Shown: positions 53,503-61,790 of the stretch, one piece after another
Numbering within the stretch: position 1 is the stretch's first letter
How the letters are laid out: every line of letters starts with the position of its first letter
Assembly: GCF_000190735.1 (NCBI RefSeq)
Contig: NC_015177.1
Coordinates: forward strand, 2,790,001 to 2,854,000
Reading direction: 5' to 3'
Length of the DNA stretch: 64,000 nucleotides
Source: Pseudopedobacter saltans DSM 12145
GTDB taxonomy: Bacteria > Bacteroidota > Bacteroidia > Sphingobacteriales > Sphingobacteriaceae
Program-made: the position numbers and the translations under genes
The notes under the pieces: generated by a model
What the model was told of the DNA's origin: nothing
The model's database searches: none
What the model saw: only the letters and a program-made list of their open reading frames with translations

Positions 53503-54372
53503 TCACAAACCAATATCCTTTATATTGTAATCCGGACATCCGCCCTCTAGAGAGGTAATAAGCCCCGAAAGTTTCGATCCTGTATCCAGACACTTTTCTA
53601 TAGGGGCTCCCTGTACACGCTCTTTCAGAAAACCTGCAAGGAATGAATCGCCACTTCCGACCGTGTCTTTAACTTTTACTTGTACTGCCTGATAATTTAA
53701 TTCTGTAACCGCATTGTAATAAGTCCCTCCATTTTCACCCTTGGTGACAATAATCTCTTGTACACCAAATTTCTCCAAAAGCCGTTCTACTATTTGCCTT
53801 TCCATGTTACCAAAATCAAAATGCTCACCTAGAAGCTTAGTCTCAACCTCATTCAACTTCACCAGATTTGATTTCGACAACAAATCTCCAATAACCGCCA
53901 TATCGGCATGTGGTTTCCGGATATTAATATCAAAGACTTTATAAGAACTATATTCCAGTATAGTATATAAAGAAGTTCTTGATACGTCATTTCTGGTAGC
54001 GAGACTTCCAAAAACAAAAGCATCTGTTGTTCTGAGAATTGTCCGGTACGTATCATCAAAAGCTATAAAATCCCAGGCTGAAGGAAATACGATATCGTAC
54101 ACCATTTCGTTGGTACCGGCCAGGGTAGCTATAGCTCTTCCGGTAGGATATATACCGTCCCGCTGTAGCAAATCTGTTGGCAGCTTATTTTCCTTAAAGA
54201 ATTGTAGTAAGATCTCTCCTTCTTTATCATTCCCAATACGACTTATAATTCCTGAACCTACACCTAACTTCTTCAAATGATATGCAACATTTAACGGAGC
54301 ACCGCCTATTTTTTGATTTCCATTTGGAAGAATGTCCATCAGTATTTCACCAAAGCATACTATTTTCTTCAT
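53503..54372 (-). CDS. PfkB-family carbohydrate kinase (fructokinase-like)
   Basis: A 289-residue ribokinase-family sugar kinase. N-terminal signature FGEILMDILPNGNQKIGGAP (about residues 6-25), then a lid and substrate region, and the ATP/catalytic motif DTVGSGDSFLAGFL (about 237-250), where the aspartate of GxGD is the base. The usual length and GGAPLNVA motif fit fructokinase best, but specificity cannot be fixed from sequence. It is monocistronic. Four TTATA repeats lie five bases upstream of the start codon, in the promoter or leader, which may make expression variable. Confidence 0.92.
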   Translation of the reverse strand: MKKIVCFGEILMDILPNGNQKIGGAPLNVAYHLKKLGVGSGIISRIGNDKEGEILLQFFKENKLPTDLLQRDGIYPTGRAIATLAGTNEMVYDIVFPSAWDFIAFDDTYRTILRTTDAFVFGSLATRNDVSRTSLYTILEYSSYKVFDINIRKPHADMAVIGDLLSKSNLVKLNEVETKLLGEHFDFGNMERQIVERLLEKFGVQEIIVTKGENGGTYYNAVTELNYQAVQVKVKDTVGSGDSFLAGFLKERVQGAPIEKCLDTGSKLSGLITSLEGGCPDYNIKDIGL

Positions 54373-54377
54373 ATTTA

Positions 54378-54397
54378 TTATATTATATTATATTATA
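54378..54397. repeat. Pentanucleotide (TTATA)4 repeat in the pfkB leader
   Basis: Four perfect TTATA units, the last (54378) five bases from the start codon at 54372. On the coding strand these give overlapping TATAAT-like sequences. Confidence 0.7.
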
Positions 54398-54526
54398 TCA
54401 TCAACACAAGTAAAGTAAATAATTCCATTTTTAAATTCATATATAAAAATGTGAATGTGGCACATAAAATGACATTGAGTCATCAGAAAAGGTTTATCGA
54501 ATTCAACAGACGTTTCTTGTATTACG

Positions 54527-54534
54527 TATCTTTG
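54527..54534 (+). promoter_or_regulatory. -7-like element before the CWC gene
   Basis: TATCTTTG matches TAnnTTTG, but its G is only five bases from the ATG at 54539. If used, the transcript would be nearly leaderless. Confidence 0.3.
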
Positions 54535-54538
54535 TACA

Positions 54539-54763
54539 ATGACGATTAAAGCAAGTGAAAAACATGAGGTTATCAATTGCAGCAGATGTGCATCTTCTCT
54601 AGAGTGTAAAGCCAATTCTCCCTGGATTTGCGATTGCAACAGCGTAGCTTTAAATCGGGATGAGATTCAATTTATAGAAGAATTGTTTTATGATGGTTGT
54701 TTGTGCGCAAACTGCCTGAAAGAATTAAAAGCAACATATCATTTAAGTCGCGTTTCCGATTAA
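54539..54763 (+). CDS. Cysteine-rich CWC-family protein
   Basis: A 74-residue protein with a zinc-ribbon-like cysteine pattern: CSRCASSLECKANSPWICDC followed by CLCANCLKEL. The CxxC...C...WxCxC arrangement matches the cysteine-rich CWC family, whose function is unknown. The protein probably binds zinc. No signal peptide. It lies between the pfkB-type kinase (divergent) and the second msrB, about 85 bases upstream of it, possibly co-transcribed. Confidence 0.85.
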   Translation: MTIKASEKHEVINCSRCASSLECKANSPWICDCNSVALNRDEIQFIEELFYDGCLCANCLKELKATYHLSRVSD

Positions 54764-54847
54764 TTGTTTCTATAGAAATTCACTTGTAATATTCTATCGA
54801 TAATTTTTCATTAAACAAACTGTTAAAATATCTGTTAATCTAACATT

Positions 54848-55210
54848 ATGGCCTATAACAAACTTACCCCCGAAGAAGAATATATTATTCTCCATAAAGG
54901 TACCGAATATCCATTTTCGGGCGAGTACACCGACCTAAAAGAAGCGGGAACTTATTTTTGTAAACAGTGTAATGCTCCGCTTTACAGATCGGAAGATAAA
55001 TTCGAATCTCATTGCGGCTGGCCGAGCTTTGATGATGAAATACCTGGAGCTGTAAAACGTGTTCCGGACGCAGATGGACGCAGAGTTGAGATTATTTGTG
55101 CTAATTGTGGCGGACACCTTGGGCATGTTTTTGAAGGTGAAGGGTTCACTGAGAAAAACACCAGACATTGTGTGAATTCATTGAGTATGAAGTTCGTTCC
55201 TAAAGCTTAA
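54848..55210 (+). CDS. msrB: Peptide-methionine (R)-S-oxide reductase, cytoplasmic form
   Basis: A 120-residue MsrB without signal peptide. It has CKQC and CANC zinc pairs, [26 protein letters not shown] and catalytic [11 protein letters not shown]. It is clearly a paralog of 53034-53498, agreeing at most core positions. Together the pair would repair methionine-R-oxide in two compartments. The MsrA partner is not in the window. No clear promoter was identified upstream. Confidence 0.95.
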   Translation: MAYNKLTPEEEYIILHKGTEYPFSGEYTDLKEAGTYFCKQCNAPLYRSEDKFESHCGWPSFDDEIPGAVKRVPDADGRRVEIICANCGGHLGHVFEGEGFTEKNTRHCVNSLSMKFVPKA

Positions 55211-55285
55211 AATTTTATTTTTTAATTTTTTTAACTTATCTTCGAAACTTTGCCAATTTTGGCATCACCTTGTAAATCAACAAGA

Positions 55286-55714
55286 ATGAAAATATTATTG
55301 CTTTTAGTAGCGTTTTTCACTCTGAATTTTCTGAGTGTAAACGGCCAGGAAAACGATGAAAATCTAGTTCTCAAAAAAGGTAAAGCGACATACTATCATA
55401 GTAAATTTGTCGGCCGAAAAACTACCAGCGGACAGGTTTACAGACATGAAAAATTAACTGCAGCTCACCGTACTTTACCATTCGGTACTGAGGTAACAGT
55501 AACCAATCCAAAAAATGGAAAATCTGTTACAGTTGTCATCAATGACCGAGGTCCTTTTAACAGACATTTAATGATCGACTTATCTCAATCCGCCGCCAAA
55601 GAGATTGGTATTTTTGGCGCTGGTATTGCACCCGTAGAAATGTCTTATGAATTACCTGGAAAGGAAAAGTTAGCTGCTAAGAAACTGGATAACGATGATG
55701 GAAATGGAATATAA
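55286..55714 (+). CDS. RlpA-family septal ring lytic transglycosylase-like protein
   Basis: About 142 residues from this start. Signal peptide (MKILLLLVAFFTLNFLSVNG) then a double-psi beta-barrel: GKATYYHSKFVGRKTTSGQV, AAHRTLPFGTEVTV, then VVINDRGPF with the catalytic-type aspartate, and MIDLSQSAAKEIG. RlpA proteins cleave denuded peptidoglycan at division sites or act as barrel-wall proteins. This one lacks the C-terminal SPOR domain, as is usual for short Bacteroidota forms. The frame opens at 55250, but the ATG at 55286 gives the intact signal peptide. Confidence 0.88.
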   Translation: MKILLLLVAFFTLNFLSVNGQENDENLVLKKGKATYYHSKFVGRKTTSGQVYRHEKLTAAHRTLPFGTEVTVTNPKNGKSVTVVINDRGPFNRHLMIDLSQSAAKEIGIFGAGIAPVEMSYELPGKEKLAAKKLDNDDGNGI

Positions 55715-55746
55715 AAAGAGCAATATTGCTAATATTTGCTCTTTTA
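55714..55746 (+). terminator. rlpA-like gene terminator
   Basis: AAAAGAGCAATATT pairs with AATATTTGCTCTTTT (one bulge) around GCT, followed by T-rich sequence. Confidence 0.75.
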
Positions 55747-55847
55747 TATTTATGCTATTTCAATTCGGTGGATGAATATCTTATGGGTATTCCCGTAATT
55801 ATTAAGTAATTCTACCAAACTGAAACGGGTATTTCTTAATATTTCAT

Positions 55848-57239
55848 TTACCACTTATCTGTTCTAAACGGAGAAACAGGCAGCCCTTTTTCGTTAAACA
55901 AATTAGACATAGCTGTGTCGGTAAATCCAAATCTAACGGCTGCTGGTTTTTTCACGTCTTTGTTAAAAACTACCAGTTTATTTTTATCAATCTTATAACT
56001 GGCCGGTACAAAGTTTTTGGAATCATCTGCAATGAACAGATCTGTAATCTCTTTCCCTTTTACTTGCAGTTTACCCTGTAGATAATGAAAATCTATGATT
56101 ATTTTATTTCCATCGATTTTATAACTCTTGTAAACAGGAGACTTATAATCAACTGCATTTTTATGATAAACTTCGGTTAAAGCAATATTGGCAAGTCTTT
56201 GGGCTACCTCTTTTTTTCTGGTTGGATGAATATTAGTAACGTCAGGTACAAGATCGGTTATTACAGCCATAGCTGTTTTAGGCACGTCTAAAGCTTTCAC
56301 CTGCTGTTCTCTTAATAAAGCTCCTTTTTGCTCATTTACCGGAGATTTGTAATCATAGGGAGCAATCTGAACATAAAAGAAAGGGAAGTCCGATTTCCAT
56401 GCTTCTCTCCAACTCTTTATCATCGTTGAAAAAAGCTTGTTATAACCGCTGTATGTTCCAACATTCGTTTCCCCCTGATACCAAAATGCTCCGGCCATTG
56501 TATATCCTGCAAATGGATTGATCATTGCATTCCAAATTGTTGCATATTCATAAGGTTTGCCTGCATTGGGTTTATGTACTTTTGCATTCGTTAAGAGTTC
56601 CTGGTCTGCTTCGATATAATTAGCAGGTGTCCAAAATTCGGCAGGAGTACCTCCCCAACTTGAATTAATAATACCTATAGGCACATTTAGTTCGGTATTT
56701 AACTGCTTGGCTATAAAATATCCTATTGCACTAAAACCATTGGCTGTTTCTGAGTTACATTCTGTCCAGGAATCAAAAATATTATCTTGAGGAAATTTAG
56801 TAGCTATATTACTTATCTGTAATAATCTAATCCTCGGATTATTCGCTTTTGGTAACTCGTCCAGCATCTCCTGCAGTTTATTATTGCTACTCCATTGCAT
56901 ATTGGATTGTCCGGAACACAACCAAACTTCACCGATGAGAACATTTTTTAAAACCTTCTTATACCTTCCTGTAATTACTGTGATATCATAAGGACCTCCG
57001 GCTTCAGGTGTTCTTAGTTTGGTATCAAAACGACCGTAACCTGTAACTTTTACTTTTATGGTATCTTTAGACCACGACGGGATAATTGTAACCTGACCTC
57101 CCCTGTTTCCCCAACCCCAAAAGTTAACTTCGGCATTTCTTTGTAAGACCATATTATCAGAGAAAAAGGATGGGAGATTAACCTGAGCAAACAAAGGCGC
57201 GGTAAAAAAGAATAGTAAAATCGAGAGAATGTGCTTCAT
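55848..57239 (-). CDS. Sialate O-acetylesterase-like SGNH hydrolase
   Basis: A 463-residue secreted esterase. Signal peptide ends at LFAQ (about residue 19). An N-terminal beta domain (~20-105, LPSFFSDNMVLQRNAEVNFW) precedes the SGNH fold: block I GEVWLCSGQSNMQW with the catalytic serine near residue 115, GIINSSWGGTPAE, then GAFWYQGETN, and DVTNIHPTRKKEVAQRLA with the catalytic histidine. Members remove O-acetyl groups from sialic acids or other sugars such as xylan. It is monocistronic and not within a polysaccharide-utilisation locus here, so the natural substrate is uncertain. Confidence 0.92.
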   Translation of the reverse strand: MKHILSILLFFFTAPLFAQVNLPSFFSDNMVLQRNAEVNFWGWGNRGGQVTIIPSWSKDTIKVKVTGYGRFDTKLRTPEAGGPYDITVITGRYKKVLKNVLIGEVWLCSGQSNMQWSSNNKLQEMLDELPKANNPRIRLLQISNIATKFPQDNIFDSWTECNSETANGFSAIGYFIAKQLNTELNVPIGIINSSWGGTPAEFWTPANYIEADQELLTNAKVHKPNAGKPYEYATIWNAMINPFAGYTMAGAFWYQGETNVGTYSGYNKLFSTMIKSWREAWKSDFPFFYVQIAPYDYKSPVNEQKGALLREQQVKALDVPKTAMAVITDLVPDVTNIHPTRKKEVAQRLANIALTEVYHKNAVDYKSPVYKSYKIDGNKIIIDFHYLQGKLQVKGKEITDLFIADDSKNFVPASYKIDKNKLVVFNKDVKKPAAVRFGFTDTAMSNLFNEKGLPVSPFRTDKW

Positions 57240-57330
57240 TTCTTATTGACTGTTTTAGATTTATTTTTTTGATTATAAAAATCGTCGAACAAGATATGAA
57301 AACACATTTAAACCGGCAAAAGCTCCTGAA

Positions 57331-57357
57331 AACCTAAATTATATCAGGGTTTAGGTT
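57331..57357. terminator. Weak stem-loop between the toxin pair and the esterase
   Basis: AACCTAAA (57331-57338) pairs with TTTAGGTT (57350-57357) around 11 bases, followed on the plus strand by GAGTTTTTG. No plus-strand gene precedes it, so a role is uncertain. Confidence 0.3.
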
Positions 57358-57411
57358 GAGTTTTTGCATTTTTGATACTGATGGAGATCTGAGAAAAAAG
57401 TATCGAACTCA

Positions 57412-57672
57412 TTAATAGTAATGCCCTTTCATCGAATATATCTTTATCAGGTTTTCTTCTACTTTATAGATCAAACGATGTTCTTTATTTATACGTCTGG
57501 ACCATAATCCTGTATATTGGTATTTAAGAGGTTCTGGTTTACCGATTCCATTAAATGGATCTTTACCAATGGCAATTATAAGTTCTCCAATTTTCTTTTG
57601 AATGATCTTATTTCCTGATTTCATCCAGTATTCCCTATCTGACAGGGCATCTGCATGAAATTCTATTTCCAT
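57412..57672 (-). CDS. YoeB/Txe-family toxin
   Basis: An 86-residue RelE-superfamily mRNA interferase. Typical YoeB pattern: FHADALSDREYWMKSGNKII, IGKDPFNGIGKPEPLKYQYT, GLWSRRINKEHRLIYKVEEN, and the C-terminus MKGHYY with the catalytic His-Tyr pair. Members cleave mRNA at the ribosomal A-site. It overlaps the end of the antitoxin gene by ten bases, the usual toxin-antitoxin arrangement. All core residues appear intact, so it is probably functional. Confidence 0.93.
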   Translation of the reverse strand: MEIEFHADALSDREYWMKSGNKIIQKKIGELIIAIGKDPFNGIGKPEPLKYQYTGLWSRRINKEHRLIYKVEENLIKIYSMKGHYY

Positions 57673-57866
57673 AAATCTTCAATGGAAATTTTCACTCCAT
57701 TACCTTCAGCTTCTGACCTGAGTCCTTTATCTATCTTATCACGAAACTCTTTTGAGTATTCTCTCTCGGCTTCTTCTTCATTTTTAAGTGTAAAATTGAG
57801 TGATTTAGCCATCTCTTTTAAAAGACGATAGTGTTTTTCATCTACGTTTTCAAGTATAAGTCTCAT
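57663..57866 (-). CDS. Antitoxin partner of YoeB-like toxin
   Basis: A 67-residue protein (MRLILENVDEKHYRLLKEMA onwards) with an acidic C-terminal half (SEAEGNGVKISIEDLWK) that would wrap the toxin. It is not a clear YefM/Phd antitoxin; it is closer to short antitoxins that have a ribbon-like VDEKHYRLLKEMA opening, such as the DUF2683 kind. An open frame starts at 57935, but the first 23 residues are hydrophobic and unlike antitoxins, and a -7 element at 57885-57892 lies inside that part. The start is therefore placed at 57866. Confidence 0.8.
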   Translation of the reverse strand: MRLILENVDEKHYRLLKEMAKSLNFTLKNEEEAEREYSKEFRDKIDKGLRSEAEGNGVKISIEDLWK

Positions 57867-57884
57867 AGCTAATATTTTACAACT

Positions 57885-57892
57885 CAAATATA
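57885..57892 (-). promoter_or_regulatory. -7 element of the antitoxin/toxin operon
   Basis: Minus strand TATATTTG matches TAnnTTTG. The predicted leader to the ATG at 57866 is about 14 nt. Confidence 0.45.
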
Positions 57893-57962
57893 ACAATTTA
57901 TATAAGCAATTTAAAATCAGGGTGAAGTACTTCAACTGGATCTAAAGTTTTTTTGGCAACAA

Positions 57963-58970
57963 TTATATCAAAGTTTCGCTGAGTTTTTGCATTTCTAACA
58001 TTGGCGGCTGTTGCTGATAAAGAATATTATATACAGCATTTAGGATAGGCATTTCTACCTCATATTTTTTATTGATTTGATAAATACAACTGGTAGCATA
58101 ATATCCTTCCGCTATCATGTTCATTTCTAACTGCGCTGAATGTACTGTATAGCCTTTACCTATCATTTTACCAAACGTTCTGTTACGGCTAAACTGAGAA
58201 TAACAAGTCACTAACAAATCTCCCAGATAAGCAGACTCCTTTATATCCCGTTCTATCGGATGGATAACATCTACAAAGTTCTTCATCTCGCGGAGTGCGT
58301 TGGAAATAAACACCGCCTGATAATTATCTCCGTAACCTACGCCATGAGCGATCCCATTGGCAACAGCATAAATGTTTTTTAAAACAGCAGCGTATTCAGT
58401 TCCAAAAATATCATCCGATATAATGGTTTTGATATAACGTGTTCTCAATAATCCCGAAAAATGATTTGCCAGAGCACTGTTCTGAGATGCTATGGTTAAA
58501 TATGAAAGTTTTTCTAACGCAACCTCTTCTGCGTGGCAAGGCCCGCTTATTACTACTAAGTCACTATAAGGGACGGCATATGTATCGTGAACAAAATCGC
58601 CCACTATTTTATTTTCTTCGGGAACAATGCCCTTAATTGCCGATACCACTTTTTTTCCTTTAAAATCCTCTGCGGTAAGCCCCTGTAAAGATTTCTTTAG
58701 AAATGCAGCAGGTGTATTAAGTATAATTATATCTGCCAGATTAACCGTACTTTTGATATCAGAACTAATATTTTCCGGCTTTATTTTCAATTCGACCGCC
58801 GAAATATAGTGTGGGTTATGTTTAAATTGCCTGATATGATTTATAGCATCTTCATTTCTCATCCACCAATAAATCTGCTTTTCAGAGGCATTATCTCCTA
58901 ACATTTTAACAATGGATGTCGCCCAGCTTCCGCCTCCAATTACTGCTATTTTTCTTAATTCTTCGTACAT
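57963..58970 (-). CDS. gpsA: Glycerol-3-phosphate dehydrogenase, NAD(P)+
   Basis: A 335-residue cytoplasmic enzyme that reduces dihydroxyacetone phosphate to sn-glycerol-3-phosphate for phospholipid synthesis. The Rossmann signature is VIGGGSWATSIVKML (residues 10-24). Next come NTPAAFLKKSLQGL, VVSAIKGI, and the catalytic lysine region GTEYAAVLKNIYAVANGIAHG, GDLLVTCYSQFSRNRTFGKM near residue 250. Length and order are normal for the family. Its start follows a terminator of the upstream efflux genes, so it has its own transcription unit. Confidence 0.95.
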   Translation of the reverse strand: MYEELRKIAVIGGGSWATSIVKMLGDNASEKQIYWWMRNEDAINHIRQFKHNPHYISAVELKIKPENISSDIKSTVNLADIIILNTPAAFLKKSLQGLTAEDFKGKKVVSAIKGIVPEENKIVGDFVHDTYAVPYSDLVVISGPCHAEEVALEKLSYLTIASQNSALANHFSGLLRTRYIKTIISDDIFGTEYAAVLKNIYAVANGIAHGVGYGDNYQAVFISNALREMKNFVDVIHPIERDIKESAYLGDLLVTCYSQFSRNRTFGKMIGKGYTVHSAQLEMNMIAEGYYATSCIYQINKKYEVEMPILNAVYNILYQQQPPMLEMQKLSETLI

Positions 58971-58981
58971 TATTCTTCGCT

Positions 58982-59019
58982 AACAAAAACAAACCCATAT
59001 TGGACTGTTCCAATATGGG
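58982..59019 (-). terminator. Terminator after the efflux adaptor gene
   Basis: Exact complementary arms CCCATATTGGA (58994-59004) and TCCAATATGGG (59009-59019). In the minus-strand RNA they are followed by TTTGTTTTTG. Confidence 0.9.
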
Positions 59020-59068
59020 CAAATTAAAGAATTTCTTTTTATAAAAATCAGTGAATTATCATGCGTCA

Positions 59069-60382
59069 CTATTTCTTAACATCACTAAACAGTTTACTTT
59101 TATCAACTACCTCTATTTCAGCCCCATCTTTTAAATCTTTAGATATAGCACTATAAGGCGCACTAATTACCTCCTGGTTCGCTTTTAATCCTTCAACAAT
59201 AATGTATTGATTATCCTGAATACCTGTTTTAACCTCCTGTTGTTTGGCTTTATTGCCATCAACTATAAAGACGTATTCCTTTGTCTTAGCCTTTTGTTTA
59301 TCGCCTTCTTTGGCTTTATTATTATCGGTATTTTCATTTTCTCTAGCAGTTACTGCCTGGATAGGTACAACCATTCCTCTGCTTCTGTTGGTTTGTATAT
59401 CTACCGTAGCTGATAAGCCCGGTCTAAACGGAGAAGGTAATTTGTTTTTCTGAGCTACGTCCATGTAAGACTCTGGCAGAATTTTCACTTTAACGGCAAA
59501 GTTAGTTACCTGATCTACACTTTCTCCTACAATATTGGCAGAACTTGCAATTTCTGTAACTACTCCCTTGAACTTGCGGCCCATAAACGCGTCTACTTCG
59601 ATAATAGAAGTATCGCCAAGGCTAAGCCTGTTTATATCGTTTTCATTCACTTCTACATTTACTTCCATACTGCTGAGATCTGCAATCGTCATGATTTCGG
59701 TACCACTCATTTGCGCCGTTCCCACTACTCTTTCGCCTTTTTCCACAGACAATTTTGAAACTACCCCATCTACCGGAGCGTAAATATTTGTCCTCGCCAA
59801 ATTATCCGAAGCTTCTTTTACTGCCGCTCCGCTTTGCTCTAAATTGAATTTTGCTCCTACCAATCCCTGCTTTGCAGATTCCAGATTTGCTTTAGCTGTG
59901 AGATACTCTGCCTGTGCTGCATCAAACTCTGATGCGGAAATAACTTTGTCTTTGTATAAGGTTTGATTTCTTTTAAAGCGAGCTTCTACATTTTTAAAAT
60001 TAGCCTCCGCTTGCACTATTTGTTGTTGGGCACTTCCAACGGCAGCCTTTTGTGCATTATAAGACGCCACACTTCTATCATAGCCAGAAACCAAAATATC
60101 TGGTTTAATCTTACAAAGCAATTGCCCTTTTTTAACGATATCTCCTTCTCGAACGTTAAGTTCGACAATCTCGCCAGAAACTTCGGGGCTTAATTTCACC
60201 TGAACTTCTGGTTGGATTTTTCCACTTGCCGAAACTGTTTCGATGATATCTTTGGTTTCGACTTTGGAAACAGCCACTTTAATCGCCTTACTTTTACCAA
60301 TCCAACCTGCTTTAGTTGCGATAATCAAAAGCACTACCAGCACTCCTCCAATTATTAATATTCTCTTTAATTTTTTACTCAT
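59069..60382 (-). CDS. Periplasmic adaptor subunit of a tripartite efflux system (HlyD/MacA type)
   Basis: A 437-residue membrane-fusion protein. An N-terminal membrane anchor (ILIIGGVLVVLLIIATKAGW) leads to a lipoyl half (SGKIQPEVQVKLSPEVSG), a long alpha-helical hairpin (~110-195), a second lipoyl half (ARTNIYAPVDGVVSKLSVEKG), then beta-barrel and membrane-proximal domains. The insert with ENTDNNKAKEGDKQKAKTK is a lysine-rich linker. It bridges the inner-membrane pump and TolC. It follows the TolC gene by 13 bases, but no pump gene (ABC MacB or RND) follows in this operon: a terminator comes next. The pump must be elsewhere. Confidence 0.92.
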   Translation of the reverse strand: MSKKLKRILIIGGVLVVLLIIATKAGWIGKSKAIKVAVSKVETKDIIETVSASGKIQPEVQVKLSPEVSGEIVELNVREGDIVKKGQLLCKIKPDILVSGYDRSVASYNAQKAAVGSAQQQIVQAEANFKNVEARFKRNQTLYKDKVISASEFDAAQAEYLTAKANLESAKQGLVGAKFNLEQSGAAVKEASDNLARTNIYAPVDGVVSKLSVEKGERVVGTAQMSGTEIMTIADLSSMEVNVEVNENDINRLSLGDTSIIEVDAFMGRKFKGVVTEIASSANIVGESVDQVTNFAVKVKILPESYMDVAQKNKLPSPFRPGLSATVDIQTNRSRGMVVPIQAVTARENENTDNNKAKEGDKQKAKTKEYVFIVDGNKAKQQEVKTGIQDNQYIIVEGLKANQEVISAPYSAISKDLKDGAEIEVVDKSKLFSDVKK

Positions 60383-60395
60383 GGAATCTGTTATT

Positions 60396-61748
60396 TTAAA
60401 GATTTATTGGTTTTCCTAAATAAAAATCTACAACCTTGCTTCTGAACAGCAAATCGTATTTGGCCTGTATAAAATCAAATTCTGATTTATTGAAATTTAC
60501 CTGCGAGGTATTTAACTCTATTGCACTAACCAAACCTACTTCATATCTTTTTTTGGTTACTTCGAAAGCTTCTTTTGATGCATCTAAAGCAGACTGAGTT
60601 GCATAAAAACGTTTATCCGCTGCTCTTAAATCTAGAATAGCCTGATTGATCACTTTATTTAAACTGTTCTTTGCAGCTTGTTCGGCAACTTTTGCATTTT
60701 CGAATCTTATTTTTGCAATGTTAACGGAGGATCTAATGCGGTAGTTATTGAATATAGGTATATTCAACTGTACTCCCACATACTTATTGACGTTATCTTC
60801 CAATTGTTTGGAAAATGAATTGGAAAGAATGCTCGAATATCGGGTACCGATCCCCCCTCTAAATGACAAACTTGGATATAAATCTCCTTTAGCTGCTTTA
60901 AGAGCATACGACGATGCCTCGGTATTATATTTTGCAACTTTAACATCCGGATAGTTTTCGACTGCCTGATTATATACCGCATTGGCAGTATAACCCAGTT
61001 CAAGTTTTGCTAAAGAAGGGATATAAGGCACTTCCAGTTCTATATCCTGATCCAGATTTAACTCCATCAATTGCTTCAGCTCCAGAACGGATAAGTCAAA
61101 TGCATTTTGTGCATTGGTTAAACTCAACTCGTTATTGGCTACTTGTGCTTTTGCCTGAGATAAATCTGCAAGGGTTTTATTTCCTACATCAAAGTTTCGT
61201 TTTGCAATATTTAACTGTTCGTTTGATAAAGAAAGCTGTTGGTGACTGGCTGATACTAAATCTCTATTTGCCAGAGCCTGTAAATAGGTAGTAATAACAG
61301 ATAAAAGCAAATCATTCTTTGCTTTTTCGACATTGCTAACATCGGAATTAAGCAGTGCTTTATTTTGTAATATCCGGTTTCTTAGAGAAAATCCTTGAAA
61401 TATAGGTACAGAGGTACCTAAGTTTCCATCTAACTGGTCTGCTTGCTGCACAACAGTTCCCGAAGCCTGGTCGAAGAAAAGTCCAAATTGTCTGCTTGCG
61501 GAACTGGATCCATTTAATGAAGGGAATAACTCGAATCGAGACTGCTTTAGATTTTCAGCTGAAATCTGAGACTGCAGCGCACTTTGTCTTACCTGCAAAT
61601 TATTCGACAAAGCTAAATCTATAGCTTGCCGAAGACTGATCTTTCTCTTTTCCTGCGCTTGCAAATTGGAAATTTGAAAAGTGCACATCACTCCTAAAAA
61701 AAGGACAAAGCCTGTACTCTTTAAAAATCTAAAGACAATTATTCTCAT
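60396..61748 (-). CDS. TolC-family outer-membrane efflux protein
   Basis: A 450-residue outer-membrane channel. Signal peptide ends near SNLQAQ (about residue 31). The two outer_membrane efflux repeats are visible: ISLRQAIDLALSNNLQVRQS, then coiled helices with NRDLVSASHQQLSLSNEQLN, and the second half YPDVKVAKYNTEASSYALKA with VTKKRYEVGLVSAIELNTSQ. The last segment FDFIQAKYDLLFRSKVVDFY is typical. First gene of a two-gene operon with the adaptor. It is divergent from the polysaccharide deacetylase, 42 bases away. Confidence 0.93.
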   Translation of the reverse strand: MRIIVFRFLKSTGFVLFLGVMCTFQISNLQAQEKRKISLRQAIDLALSNNLQVRQSALQSQISAENLKQSRFELFPSLNGSSSASRQFGLFFDQASGTVVQQADQLDGNLGTSVPIFQGFSLRNRILQNKALLNSDVSNVEKAKNDLLLSVITTYLQALANRDLVSASHQQLSLSNEQLNIAKRNFDVGNKTLADLSQAKAQVANNELSLTNAQNAFDLSVLELKQLMELNLDQDIELEVPYIPSLAKLELGYTANAVYNQAVENYPDVKVAKYNTEASSYALKAAKGDLYPSLSFRGGIGTRYSSILSNSFSKQLEDNVNKYVGVQLNIPIFNNYRIRSSVNIAKIRFENAKVAEQAAKNSLNKVINQAILDLRAADKRFYATQSALDASKEAFEVTKKRYEVGLVSAIELNTSQVNFNKSEFDFIQAKYDLLFRSKVVDFYLGKPINL

Positions 61749-61790
61749 CTTTGTTTTCGTTTGATATATTAAACATAATCATTTTCATTT

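Noticed and set aside
57867-57935. Longer start for the YoeB antitoxin
   Set aside because: The added residues are hydrophobic and unlike antitoxins, and they overlap a good -7 element.
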